A stretch of DNA of 64,000 nucleotides from Flavobacterium psychrolimnae (GTDB lineage Bacteria; Bacteroidota; Bacteroidia; Flavobacteriales; Flavobacteriaceae): the NCBI RefSeq assembly GCF_003312425.1, contig NZ_QNUX01000006.1:163683-227682 (forward strand), given 5' to 3'. Every line of letters begins with the position of its first letter. Positions within the stretch are counted from its first letter, which is position 1. Under the pieces are notes generated by a model that saw only the letters and a program-made list of their open reading frames with translations, was not told where the DNA came from and ran no database searches. Shown here piece by piece: positions 33,460-42,194 of the stretch. Made by a program: the position numbers and the translations under genes.

Positions 33460-34500
33460 ATGAAAGCAAAATATATCATATTGCTCATTTTTCCGTTGCT
33501 GTGGTCTTGTTCTGCTGATGAAAGCGAAGACTATCAGGACATTCCTCTGAACTTTCAAGTTCCGGCAAATTTCCCGCCTTTGGCATACGATCTGATGAAT
33601 AATCCACCTACAGAAAAAGGATTTGAACTGGGGAAAAAACTTTTCTACGACGGTCGATTGGCTTCGGACGGGATTGTTTCCTGCGGATTTTGTCACATTC
33701 AGGAAGATGCATTTACGCATCACGGCCATACTTTGAGTCATGGAGTAGATGACGCTATTGGAACCCGAAACACGCCACCAATCCAGAATTTGGCCTATCA
33801 AACCACTTTTATGTATGATGGTGCAGCATCGCATTTGGATTTACAGCCTATTATTCCGTTCACAAGTCCTGTAGAAATGAATGGCGATTTTGCAAAAGCG
33901 ATTGCTATGATGAAAGGCGATCCAGTGTATCAGAAATTATTCAAAGTTGCTTTTACGGATGGACAAATCAATTCCGAAAACATGCTCAAAGCCTTGGGAC
34001 AGTTTATGGTCATGGTTACGTCCTCGAATTCCCGTTTCGATAAGTACCGCCGAAATGAATCTGGCGGAACGCTCACGCAAGACGAGAAGGACGGTTATGC
34101 AATTTTCAACCAAAAATGTTCCAGTTGTCACGCCACAGATTTGTTTACGGACAATTCTTTTAGAAACAATGGCTTGCCAATTGATCCCGCGTACAATGAT
34201 ATCGGTCGTTTTCGTGTGACGGAGTTGCCTCAGGATAAGTATAAATTCAAAGTGCCAAGTCTAAGAAATATAGAAAAAACAGCGCCTTACATGCACGATG
34301 GACGCTTATTTACATTGGAAGCCGTGATGGATCATTACAATTCCGGTGTAGTCAATTCAGCTACTTTAGACCCCATTTTGAATAAATACGGGTCACTCGG
34401 AATCCCTTTGACAGCGACAGAAAAATCAAAAATTATTGCTTTTCTAAAAACATTGACAGACACGCAATACCTAACAGACAAGCGCTTTTCTGAATATTAA
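33460..34500 (+). CDS. MbnH-like di-haem cytochrome c peroxidase family protein
   Basis: 346 residues from the ATG at 33460, which gives a lipoprotein signal (KYIILLIFPLLWSCSAD). A longer frame starts with a TTG inside the terminator hairpin and is rejected. Two haem-binding motifs are present: CGFCH (about residue 72) and CSSCH (about 217), plus the family blocks GKKLFYDGRLASDG, GTRNTPPIQNLAYQ, MYDGAASHLDLQ and KVPSLRNIEKTAPYMHDGR. It probably oxidises its MbnP neighbour to build a copper site, rather than acting on peroxide in general. Confidence 0.92.
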   Translation: MKAKYIILLIFPLLWSCSADESEDYQDIPLNFQVPANFPPLAYDLMNNPPTEKGFELGKKLFYDGRLASDGIVSCGFCHIQEDAFTHHGHTLSHGVDDAIGTRNTPPIQNLAYQTTFMYDGAASHLDLQPIIPFTSPVEMNGDFAKAIAMMKGDPVYQKLFKVAFTDGQINSENMLKALGQFMVMVTSSNSRFDKYRRNESGGTLTQDEKDGYAIFNQKCSSCHATDLFTDNSFRNNGLPIDPAYNDIGRFRVTELPQDKYKFKVPSLRNIEKTAPYMHDGRLFTLEAVMDHYNSGVVNSATLDPILNKYGSLGIPLTATEKSKIIAFLKTLTDTQYLTDKRFSEY

Positions 34501-34504
34501 TTTT

Positions 34505-34648
34505 AGAAGCTATTTCCTGCTGTACACTGCAAGTCCTCGCTACAAAAGCCGTTTTTCTATGTTCTGAAAAGAGCTTCCTCCGGTCGCTTTTTCAGGACAA
34601 GAAAAACAAGCTTTTACCGCTCCGAGCTTTCCGTTTCCATCAGGGCTA
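34505..34648. repeat. dispersed intergenic repeat, copy 3
   Basis: Left end AGAAGCTATTTCCTGCT, core GAGCTTCCTCCGGTCGCTTT followed by CAGGACAAGAAAAA, right end CATCAGGGCTA. It fills the spacer between the MbnH-like gene and the outer-membrane protein gene. Confidence 0.8.
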
Positions 34649-34660
34649 AAAACAACAAAC

Positions 34661-35620
34661 ATGAAAAAATACACATTGCTTTTAGTACTTCTTTTTCAAT
34701 TGGCAAACGCCGCCGAAAAAGACAGTTTAAATACCGTAAATCCATTTACAAAATACCATTCCTTCCTTGAAGAAGAGGATTTCTGCGATGCCTGCGGTTG
34801 CTCCGCCAGTGGCGGAAGCATGGGATTCGCCTCGATGTTGAACTCTAATTTCGTTGGGATTCGGTATTTCAATCAACAATACAAATCCATGGATGGCTTG
34901 TACAGCAATTCGCCTTGGTACAAAGAAAATTTCAACACCGTTCAGGTTTGGGGCCGAATCCCGGTTAGCGAAAAGGTTCAGGTTTCAGCATTATTGCCGT
35001 ATCATTTTCATGAAAGAGAAACCGCAACTGGCAACAAAAGCATCAATGGGATAGGTGATATTACTGTTTTGGCAATGTATCGTTTGTATCAAACCCATAA
35101 AGACAGCACTTTCTTAGTACATACATTACAATTGGGAGGTGGAATCAAAGCGCCGACAGGAAAGTTTAATGAGGCAAATTCCGGTAGTATAAATCCAAGT
35201 TTTCAGGTAGGAACAGGAAGTTGGGATTATCTTTTGGCAACTGAATATGTTATTAAAAGAAAACAATTTGGTTTAAACACGATGCTGAATTATGTAATAA
35301 AAACAGAAAACCAAAAGAGTTATCGTTTTGGAAATCAACTTAATTACGCCGGAACTTTTTTCTATTTTTACGAGAAAAATAGTTTTTCTATTGTTCCACA
35401 AATCGGTTTTGCCGGTGAAGTTTATGAAAGTAATTATCAGTACAATCAAAAATTAAGGAATACAAACGGCGATATTCTTTTTGGTAAAGTTGGTTTTGAG
35501 GTTGGGAAAGACAGACTTTCTTTTGGAGCTAATGCCATGTTGCCCATCAATCAAAATCTTACCGGAGGCAATGTAGAAGCGAATTACAGGTGGAGTGTAA
35601 ACTTCAATTACAGTTTGTAA
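34661..35620 (+). CDS. outer-membrane beta-barrel protein with CxxCxC N-terminus, copper-associated
   Basis: 319 residues. Sec signal (MKKYTLLLVLLFQLANAAEK), then a short acidic segment with FCDACGCSASGGSMG (CxxCxC at about residues 42-47), a plausible metal-binding site. The rest is a beta-barrel with aromatic-ended strands and the pattern of the MetA-pathway/transporter-like outer-membrane family (LLPYHFHER, GIGDITVLAMYRL, LGGGIKAPTGKFNE) and a C-terminal Tyr/Phe-rich strand. It closes the probable copper block and may pass copper or a small ligand across the outer membrane. Confidence 0.8.
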   Translation: MKKYTLLLVLLFQLANAAEKDSLNTVNPFTKYHSFLEEEDFCDACGCSASGGSMGFASMLNSNFVGIRYFNQQYKSMDGLYSNSPWYKENFNTVQVWGRIPVSEKVQVSALLPYHFHERETATGNKSINGIGDITVLAMYRLYQTHKDSTFLVHTLQLGGGIKAPTGKFNEANSGSINPSFQVGTGSWDYLLATEYVIKRKQFGLNTMLNYVIKTENQKSYRFGNQLNYAGTFFYFYEKNSFSIVPQIGFAGEVYESNYQYNQKLRNTNGDILFGKVGFEVGKDRLSFGANAMLPINQNLTGGNVEANYRWSVNFNYSL

Positions 35621-35820
35621 AATCATAAAAGTTCATTGAATTTTTAGTTATTGGTATTATGTTTTCAAAATGACTTGAGTCCGCTTATACCGTACAAGTT
35701 GAAAGTGTTTTTTACTCTTGTTATACGTTACGATTTAGTAGTTATGTAAGTTTTTTTTAAAATTTTAAAACCATAATGAAGTATGTTTCGTATGTAAATA
35801 CATAACTAAATAAATAAACG

Positions 35821-37344
35821 ATGAAAAACAAACAACAAAATTTGGGATTTGCGTCCATAATTGGACTAGCACTGTTATCTATTACTGCAATTTCATGTAA
35901 TGATGATGATAGTAATGAAATGATGATGCCTGTATCGGCACCAGATGTAAATTTTACTGCATTAGCCAGTAATAATACGATTCTTACATTCAATGCACGA
36001 AATTTAGGAACTCCAACTTCAACCACTCCAATTGTTGGTCTACCTACATCAGAGAGTATCGTAAGTATTGATTACAGACCTGCAACAGGACAGTTATATG
36101 CAGTAGGATCGTCTAGTCGTTTGTATTTTATAAATGAGAAAAGTGGAGTTGCAACAGCATTGGGCGCTGGGTCGTTTTCACCTATTGTTGCCGGAGCTAA
36201 TGCCTCATTGGATTTTAATCCAACAGTAGATAGAATTCGTTTGGTAACAGAATCTGGTCAAAATTTAAGATTGCACCCGGAATTGGGAACTGTTGTATCA
36301 ACTGATGGAGTTATTAATGGTGGTACAAATCCTAAAATTGGTGCAGTAGCTTATACAAATAGTATGGCTGGTGCAACAGCAACCATGTTGTATGATATAG
36401 ATTTCGAACAAGATAAATTGTATATGCAAACACCTCCAAATGATGGTGGATTGCAACTTGTTGGTGACTTAGGCGTGAACTTTCAAGGTGTAGGTGACAT
36501 GGATATTTTAGCAGATAATTCTACTGCTCTTGCTGTAACAAACAATGCTAGTGTATCTACATTATATACAATTGATTTGACTACTGGAAAAGCGGTTGAT
36601 GTTGGTAAATTCACAGCTCCAGTAATAAGCATTGCGTTTAAGACTAACCCAATTGCTTATGCTACAACTTCCGGAAATATGTTGGTTCGTTTTAATCCTA
36701 CAAACGGAAGTAATAATTCTGTTGCATTAACTGGTTTGGCTACCAATGAAAGTATTGTAGGTTTAGATTTTAGACCTGCAAACGGAGGTTTATATGCTAT
36801 TTCAAATCAAAGCAGATTGTTTTCTGTGAATACAGCTAGCGGAGCATTAACAATAATTGGGTCTCCTTTGTTAACTGCATTGTCAGGTACTTCTTTTGGT
36901 TTTGATTTTAATCCAACAGTAGATAGAATCAGGTTGGTGAGTAATACAGGTCAAAACTTACGTTTACACCCAGATTTAGGAACAGTAGTATTAGTTGATG
37001 GTAATCTAAATCCTGGAACACCATTTGTGAATGGAGCTGCTTACACCAATAATATTGCTGGAGCTACAACAACTACTTTATTTGTAATTGACTCACAAAC
37101 AGATATGATGTATCGTCAAGATCCACCAAACAACGGGACATTAGTTGCTATTGGGAATTTAGGAGTAAATGTTGATGCTGATAGCGGATTTGATATCGGT
37201 GGAAACAGTGCTGCTGCATTTGCTTTGTTGAAAGTAAATAATGTTACATCAGTGTACAGTATTAACTTGGCAACTGGCGCAGCTACTAAAGTTTCGGATA
37301 TAAATATTCAAGCTACAGCTATGGCTGTTGGTTTAGGATTCTAA
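35821..37344 (+). CDS. lipoprotein with two DUF4394 domains
   Basis: 507 residues. Lipoprotein signal (ALLSITAISCNDDD, Cys at about residue 26). Two tandem DUF4394 domains follow: each has ESIVSIDYRPATGQLYA or ESIVGLDFRPANGGLYA, then LDFNPTVDRIRLVTESGQNLRLHP or FDFNPTVDRIRLVSNTGQNLRLHP, then AYTNxxAGATxTxLxxID and NLGVN. The near identity of the two blocks shows an internal duplication. It is probably a beta-propeller on the cell surface; function unknown. The preceding 200-base spacer has no gene. Confidence 0.92.
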   Translation: MKNKQQNLGFASIIGLALLSITAISCNDDDSNEMMMPVSAPDVNFTALASNNTILTFNARNLGTPTSTTPIVGLPTSESIVSIDYRPATGQLYAVGSSSRLYFINEKSGVATALGAGSFSPIVAGANASLDFNPTVDRIRLVTESGQNLRLHPELGTVVSTDGVINGGTNPKIGAVAYTNSMAGATATMLYDIDFEQDKLYMQTPPNDGGLQLVGDLGVNFQGVGDMDILADNSTALAVTNNASVSTLYTIDLTTGKAVDVGKFTAPVISIAFKTNPIAYATTSGNMLVRFNPTNGSNNSVALTGLATNESIVGLDFRPANGGLYAISNQSRLFSVNTASGALTIIGSPLLTALSGTSFGFDFNPTVDRIRLVSNTGQNLRLHPDLGTVVLVDGNLNPGTPFVNGAAYTNNIAGATTTTLFVIDSQTDMMYRQDPPNNGTLVAIGNLGVNVDADSGFDIGGNSAAAFALLKVNNVTSVYSINLATGAATKVSDINIQATAMAVGLGF

Positions 37345-37363
37345 AACTAAAATATTCTTAAAT

Positions 37364-37399
37364 AAAAAGTCAGCTCTTTGATTAGAGCCGACTTTTTTT
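37364..37399 (+). terminator. intrinsic terminator of the DUF4394 gene
   Basis: AAAAGTCAGCTCT and AGAGCCGACTTTT (one mismatch) followed by a T run. It lies between convergent genes. Confidence 0.8.
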
Positions 37400-37457
37400 G
37401 TTTTACAAAAGCATAATCGTTAATGATTTTTTTTGTTATGATTTTGCACTTACTATT

Positions 37458-37973
37458 TTAAAAATGCAAAGCAAAACCAATATTAAATTGCAAACTGTTA
37501 TCGTAATATTGTTTGTGAGTAGCTAGGTTATAACGAATACCAGGTTCGATACTTACATTTTTTCCTAAAAATACTGCATAACCAATTTGCGCGCCAACGT
37601 ATGTTGGATTGGCATCTGCGTCACCAAAACCTACTCCATTATAAGAAAGTTCGATAGGAATCATCGTTTTTAAATAATATTTTGCTCCAATTTTGTAAGC
37701 AATCGGTTCTCCATTTCCATCTATTTCACCGTAGCCTAATCCTAATTTAAGCGCCAGATTATCTTTGATAAAATAACCTCCTTCAGCTCCAATATTGTAG
37801 GAAGTAATACCGTCCGAAGAACTAAAATACATTGCAGTAGTTCCTACGTTTCTACCAAAACCAGTGTTGGCCTCAATAAGCCATTTTCCTTTTGATACTT
37901 GACCTTCTTTGGCTTGACCATTAGCAAAGGCAAAAGCAAATAAGGCTAAGATCGATACAGTAATTTTTTTCAT
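37458..37973 (-). CDS. small outer-membrane beta-barrel protein
   Basis: 171 residues. Sec signal (MKKITVSILALFAFAFANGQ), then about eight amphipathic beta-strands (KWLIEANTGFGRNVG, YNIGAEGGYFIKDNLALKLGLGYG, YKIGAKYYLKTMIPIEL, VGAQIGYAVFLGKNVSIEPGIRYN) ending with the outer-membrane type C-terminal Phe (FNIGFALHF). It resembles the small eight-stranded OmpX/porin-like barrels. Role unknown. Confidence 0.85.
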   Translation of the reverse strand: MKKITVSILALFAFAFANGQAKEGQVSKGKWLIEANTGFGRNVGTTAMYFSSSDGITSYNIGAEGGYFIKDNLALKLGLGYGEIDGNGEPIAYKIGAKYYLKTMIPIELSYNGVGFGDADANPTYVGAQIGYAVFLGKNVSIEPGIRYNLATHKQYYDNSLQFNIGFALHF

Positions 37974-38111
37974 GTTTTTTTGTTTTTTGTTCCTCCAAAA
38001 ATAGTTTTAAAATTGATTAACGTATGAATTTTATGACTTATTTAACCTTGTGTAATTATCGGTGTAATTTTTTATCAAAAGGGAAGTATTTGAAATGGCA
38101 AATAGGCATAA

Positions 38112-38142
38112 AAAAAAGGAACTCCATTACGAAGTTCCTTTT
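38112..38142 (-). terminator. terminator after the lysS remnant (minus strand)
   Basis: On the minus strand AAGGAACT and AGTTCCTT form a stem followed by a T run. It now ends the IWKNG-repeat gene, but may originally have belonged to the lysS copy. Confidence 0.75.
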
Positions 38143-38163
38143 AATATTCTTAAATATAATAAA

Positions 38164-38252
38164 TTACTCTTTCAATATACACGGTTTAGTATCGCCATTC
38201 ACGGCAACTTCAGTCAATCCAAGAGAAGATACCTTTTCATGGCTTTGTCTCA
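38164..38252 (-). pseudogene. decayed copy of the lysS 3' end
   Basis: Aligned with the last 30 codons of the intact lysS (39467 onward), this stretch matches at about four of five bases, including the GACAAAGCCATGAAAA start and the TTGAAAGAGTAA end. A one-base deletion after the GCCATGAAAAGG segment breaks the frame; beyond it the residues read SSLGLTEVAVNGDTKPCILKE. A few bases after the stop also match (TATAATA). It lies 12 bases after the stop codon of the lipoprotein gene at 38264. The rest of lysS is missing here. Confidence 0.85.
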
Positions 38253-38263
38253 ATTAGAATATA

Positions 38264-39361
38264 TCAATTGGTAGTTATATACATAGTATTTGTGTAATTA
38301 TATCCTGCTTTAGGTGCTATATCTTGATAAAAACTCCCGTTTTTCCAAATACTCAGTTTTCCTTTTACTTCCACTAAAGCAAAAACATCATTTCCAACGG
38401 CTTTTAAATCACATACTTTAGCTACAGAACCTAGATCATTATCATTTATTAAATAAGTCGGGATTCCATTTTTCCAAATAGTAACTTTATTACCAATTTT
38501 GACAGGGTTTGGTGTACTATTATCAAATATTGTAGTATATCCGCCTACATAGCAATCATTATTTATTACGCATATAGCATTCATAGAAATTACTCCTTTC
38601 TCATCTGATAAAGTAGTAGCTACTCCATTTTTCCAAAGAGTTGCTTTATAAAAACCATTAATTTGAGCATACCCAGCTACATAAACGTCAGATTTTGTTG
38701 TGTAAAGTGCCTTAATATCTTCATAACTAGATCCTTTTGTAAAATCGTAAACTAATCCATCTTTTACAATTTTTGTTCTGTAATCATAATTTGGCAAGCT
38801 GCCACCGGATGTTTTTGAAGTGCTAATTGAGGTATAGATAATATTGTTTGAAACAGAAATTGCTTCTACAGTGCTAAAGGTAGGAGCAGGTGGTGTCATT
38901 ATGTTACTATTTGGTACACCATTTTTCCATATAGTTGCTACACCAGAAATATCACCACCAATATAGACATCATTATTCGCTACTGTGATTACATTGGCGT
39001 GAGAATATGTACCATTGCTTTCAATATATGTGGGAACACCATTTTTCCAAATAGTTCCAGCATTAGTAGAAGTACTATTCACTCTAAAGCCAACAACATA
39101 AATGTCATTTCCGTTGATACACATTTGATTTGCATGAGAAACAGTGTTAAGTGATGGGTCTAATCCATCGTCTAATGTTATTGCTTTTCCATTCTTCCAG
39201 ATAGTTGCAACTCCATTTAAATCACTACCACAAACATAGATATCTTTTGCAGTTGCAATTTTATCAGTATTTTGGCTGTTTTCTTCTTTTGAACAGGAAT
39301 TTAAAAAGAAACATAGTGTAAATAGTACAGAAATTACTTTTGGAATTGATTTGGTTATCAT
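38264..39361 (-). CDS. IWKNG-repeat lipoprotein
   Basis: 365 residues. Lipoprotein signal (LFTLCFFLNSCSKEE, Cys at about residue 23). The body consists of about six or seven repeats of roughly 50 residues, each with a DIYVxG strand and a conserved ATIWKNGxxT phrase (VATIWKNGKAI, AGTIWKNGVPT, VATIWKNGVPN, KATLWKNGVAT, VTIWKNGIPT, LSIWKNG). This suggests a beta-propeller. It is a surface lipoprotein of unknown function. It lies between the intact lysS and a decayed lysS tail, so it was probably inserted there. Confidence 0.85.
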   Translation of the reverse strand: MITKSIPKVISVLFTLCFFLNSCSKEENSQNTDKIATAKDIYVCGSDLNGVATIWKNGKAITLDDGLDPSLNTVSHANQMCINGNDIYVVGFRVNSTSTNAGTIWKNGVPTYIESNGTYSHANVITVANNDVYIGGDISGVATIWKNGVPNSNIMTPPAPTFSTVEAISVSNNIIYTSISTSKTSGGSLPNYDYRTKIVKDGLVYDFTKGSSYEDIKALYTTKSDVYVAGYAQINGFYKATLWKNGVATTLSDEKGVISMNAICVINNDCYVGGYTTIFDNSTPNPVKIGNKVTIWKNGIPTYLINDNDLGSVAKVCDLKAVGNDVFALVEVKGKLSIWKNGSFYQDIAPKAGYNYTNTMYITTN

Positions 39362-39399
39362 GTTGTAGATTTTTTTTATTTTCTAAAAGTAGTATTTTA

Positions 39400-39443
39400 T
39401 TTTCAAAAGAAAACCCAATAGTTTTGAACAAACTATTGGGTTT
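39400..39443 (-). terminator. terminator of lysS (minus strand)
   Basis: Perfect arms AAACCCAATAGTTT and AAACTATTGGGTTT with a U-rich tail on the minus strand. Confidence 0.8.
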
Positions 39444-39466
39444 CTTTTGCTATAATAAGTAAATAA

Positions 39467-41176
39467 TTACTCTTTCAATCTACACGCTTTAGTATCTCCA
39501 TCAACAACTACTTCAGTTAATCCCAACGAAGATAAGTTTTTCATGGCTTTGTCCCATTTTTTACCACTCAATCCAGAATTAATTTTAAGTAGACCAAATT
39601 CCATTTGGTTATTGTTAGTTTGCAATAACACAACAATCAATTTCTCGTCATCTTCCAGTTCAATTTTAACTTGTTTTTTCTCTGGTCTCATTTGCGGAAA
39701 TAACAATACTTCTTGGATAGAAGAATTATTGGTCAGGAACATCATCAAACGGTCCATTCCAATTCCCATTCCAGATGTTGGAGGCATTCCGTATTCCAAA
39801 GCTCTCAAGAAATCCTCATCAATAGTTCCGGTAGCTTCATCATCTCCTTTTTCAGCCAATCTCATTTGGTCTTCAAAACGTTCTCTTTGGTCAATTGGGT
39901 CATTCAATTCAGAATATGCGTTTGCAACTTCTTTACCGCAAATCATTAGCTCAAAACGTTCTGTCAATTCCGGATTGTCGCGGTGTTGCTTACACAATGG
40001 TGACATTTCCTTTGGATAATCCGTGATGTAAGTAGGCTGAATATAATTTCCTTCGCATTTAGCGCCAAAGATTTCGTCAATCAGTTTTCCTTTCCCCATG
40101 GTGGCATCCACATCAATTCCCATACTTCTGGCGGCGTCAAATAACTCTGTTTCACTTTTTCCTGAAATATCAAATCCAGTGAAATGTTTGATAGAATCAG
40201 TCATCGTAACGCGGGCATAAGGCGCTTTAAAATTGATAGTATGTTCCCCAAAAGTTACTTCTGAACTTCCATTTACGGCAATCGCGCAATGTTCCAAAAG
40301 GTCTTCGGCAAATTTCATCATCCAGTTGTAGTCTTTGTAGGCTACATATATTTCCATGGCAGTAAATTCTGGGTTGTGCGTACGGTCCATTCCTTCATTA
40401 CGGAAGTTTTTTGAAAATTCATACACTCCTTCAAAACCACCAACAATCAATCTTTTTAAGTACAATTCGTTTGCAATACGCATATAAAGCGGAATGTCAA
40501 GCGAGTTGTGGTGCGTGATAAAAGGACGCGCTGCAGCTCCACCGGGAATCGGTTGCAAAACAGGCGTTTCTACCTCTAAATATCCTTTGTCATTAAAGAA
40601 TGAACGCATTGCATTAAACAATTTTGTTCTCTTGATAAACGTTTCTTTCACATGATCGTTTACCGTTAAATCTACGTAACGACGACGGTATCTTTGTTCT
40701 GGATCAGCAAAAGCATCATGCGTTTTTCCATCAGCGTCTGTTTTTACTACAGGAAGTGGTTTCAAGGCTTTCGCCAAAACCGTTAATCCATAAACATGAA
40801 CCGAAATTTCACCCACTTGTGTTTTGAAAACCGTTCCGCGAACCCCAATAAAATCCCCAATATCCAATAGTTTTTTGAAAACCACATTGTACATTGTTTT
40901 CTCTTCATCAGTCGAAATATCATCTCTCGAAACATATACTTGAATACGTCCTTCGGCATCTTTCAATTCCGCAAATGAAGCCTTTCCCATGATACGCTTA
41001 CCCATCAAACGACCTGCTAAAACAACTTCTTTTCCTTCGTACTTCTCGAAATCGGCTAGGATTTCGCTAGAATAAGCGGTTGTGATAAATTCGGCTGCTG
41101 GATAAGGCTCAATACCTAAATTGCGTAATTCAGTAAGTGCTTCTCTGCGTAATATTTCTTGTTCGGATAATGCCAT
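39467..41176 (-). CDS. lysS: lysine--tRNA ligase, class II
   Basis: 569 residues. Charges tRNA-Lys. The N-terminal anticodon-binding OB domain (GKEVVLAGRLMGKRIMGKASFAELKD) is followed by the class II catalytic domain: motif 2 FRNEGMDRTHNPEFTAMEIYVAYKD and motif 3 GMPPTSGMGIGMDRLMM. About 60 residues follow motif 3; this extension is normal in Flavobacteriia, and it is the part that is duplicated and decayed at 38164-38252. The promoter at 41198 is well formed. Confidence 0.97.
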   Translation of the reverse strand: MALSEQEILRREALTELRNLGIEPYPAAEFITTAYSSEILADFEKYEGKEVVLAGRLMGKRIMGKASFAELKDAEGRIQVYVSRDDISTDEEKTMYNVVFKKLLDIGDFIGVRGTVFKTQVGEISVHVYGLTVLAKALKPLPVVKTDADGKTHDAFADPEQRYRRRYVDLTVNDHVKETFIKRTKLFNAMRSFFNDKGYLEVETPVLQPIPGGAAARPFITHHNSLDIPLYMRIANELYLKRLIVGGFEGVYEFSKNFRNEGMDRTHNPEFTAMEIYVAYKDYNWMMKFAEDLLEHCAIAVNGSSEVTFGEHTINFKAPYARVTMTDSIKHFTGFDISGKSETELFDAARSMGIDVDATMGKGKLIDEIFGAKCEGNYIQPTYITDYPKEMSPLCKQHRDNPELTERFELMICGKEVANAYSELNDPIDQRERFEDQMRLAEKGDDEATGTIDEDFLRALEYGMPPTSGMGIGMDRLMMFLTNNSSIQEVLLFPQMRPEKKQVKIELEDDEKLIVVLLQTNNNQMEFGLLKINSGLSGKKWDKAMKNLSSLGLTEVVVDGDTKACRLKE

Positions 41177-41197
41177 TTTATGCTGTTTTTAAGAGTG

Positions 41198-41228
41198 CAA
41201 AGATACTGTATAAGTAGCAAAGTAGCAA
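41198..41228 (-). promoter_or_regulatory. lysS: promoter of lysS (TTG-N20-TATCTTTG)
   Basis: On the minus strand TATCTTTG (41198-41205) is an exact -7 element, with TTG at 41226-41228, 20 bases upstream. This matches the Bacteroidota housekeeping promoter. Confidence 0.75.
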
Positions 41229-41245
41229 AGTGCTAAAGGTTTTTT

Positions 41246-41325
41246 GGAGCTATTTCCAGCTTTCCGTTGCAATCTTTTTATTTTTAAAGAAAAAATAAAA
41301 AGGATTTTTACTTTAATCTGGGCTA
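41246..41325. repeat. dispersed intergenic repeat, copy 4 (short hairpin form)
   Basis: GGAGCTATTTCCAGCTTTCC at the left and ATCTGGGCTA at the right match the ends of copies 1-3. The GC-rich core is replaced by a long AT hairpin: AATCTTTTTATTTTT pairs with AAAAATAAAAAGGATT. It lies between lysS and the lipoprotein gene at 41381. Confidence 0.8.
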
Positions 41326-41344
41326 TGAATTGTAGTTATTATTT

Positions 41345-41352
41345 TACATTTG
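41345..41352 (+). promoter_or_regulatory. -7 element TACATTTG for the lipoprotein gene at 41381
   Basis: An exact TAnnTTTG match 28 bases before the TTG start codon. Confidence 0.5.
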
Positions 41353-41380
41353 GTAAAAATAACGATTCAAAATCATAAAA

Positions 41381-42112
41381 TTGAAAAATAAAATTTACAC
41401 TTTTTTGCTTTTAGGGCTACTCGCTACAAGCTGTCAAGTCACAGAAACCATACATTTAAACGAAGATGGAACTGGAAAAATTGAAATAAATGAGTTGCGA
41501 GACGAGCACAGTTTTATGCAATTGATGGGTGAAAATTACTCCAAAGAAGAAGTTTTTCGTGATACAACTTATGTTTTCAAGGATTTTATAACAAAACATT
41601 CCGAAACGTTTTCCAGATTGCCAGCATCCGAAAAAGCCATTTTTCAAAAATTTGCTACGGTAAAAGTACATATCAAGAAAAGTTCATTCGAGAAAGAATT
41701 TCGCACAACAATCAGTCAAAATTTCAATAAAATAGAGGAAGTTGCAGATTTATACAAAACCGAAGAATATGCGGATGATATAGAAAATAATTATGCACTG
41801 GTTGCCGAAGAACATTATTATAGTGTGAACTATGCTTTTAACGGAAGTGTTTTCAAAAGAATAGTGAAAATTACTGATTCCGTAGAATTAAAGAAACAAC
41901 AGGATAAGATTGAAGGATATAAAACGCAAGTTTCTAAATTCAAAATCACGCAGCCTTATGTTTTAAAGTATCATTTTCCCAGAAAAATAAAGGCGGTATC
42001 AAATCCAAAAGCAAAAATTAGTGAAGATAAAAAATCATTGGAATTACAATTTCTGATAGCGGATTGTTTGGTAAATCCGGAGAGCACTAATCTGGAAGTT
42101 GTTTTAGAGTAA
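41381..42112 (+). CDS. lipoprotein of unknown function
   Basis: 243 residues from a TTG start codon, which places a good lipoprotein signal at the front (YTFLLLGLLATSCQVTET, Cys at about residue 18). No ATG is nearby. It continues with an ETIHLNEDGTGKIEI strand pair, then a charged helical middle part and a C-terminal YVLKYHFPRKIKAVSNPKAKIS segment. This resembles small lipoproteins common in Flavobacterium but without a named domain. No signal for function is seen. Confidence 0.75.
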   Translation: MKNKIYTFLLLGLLATSCQVTETIHLNEDGTGKIEINELRDEHSFMQLMGENYSKEEVFRDTTYVFKDFITKHSETFSRLPASEKAIFQKFATVKVHIKKSSFEKEFRTTISQNFNKIEEVADLYKTEEYADDIENNYALVAEEHYYSVNYAFNGSVFKRIVKITDSVELKKQQDKIEGYKTQVSKFKITQPYVLKYHFPRKIKAVSNPKAKISEDKKSLELQFLIADCLVNPESTNLEVVLE

Positions 42113-42157
42113 TTCATTGGAAGCTTTTCTTGTCTGCAACTTCTCTTAAAAACTTTG

Positions 42158-42165
42158 TACCTTTG
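42158..42165 (+). promoter_or_regulatory. -7 promoter element TACCTTTG of lipB
   Basis: An exact match, 29 bases before the lipB ATG. A TTG lies 25 bases upstream, slightly further than usual. Confidence 0.6.
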
Positions 42166-42194
42166 CCGCACTTAACCTTTGCATCTTTCAAGAA

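Noticed and set aside
38024..38257. 77-residue open frame on the plus strand
   Set aside because: It lies antisense to the terminator and the decayed lysS tail and has no family features.
39543..40019. 158-residue open frame antisense to lysS
   Set aside because: It is a shadow of the strongly conserved lysS coding sequence; no domain and no promoter.
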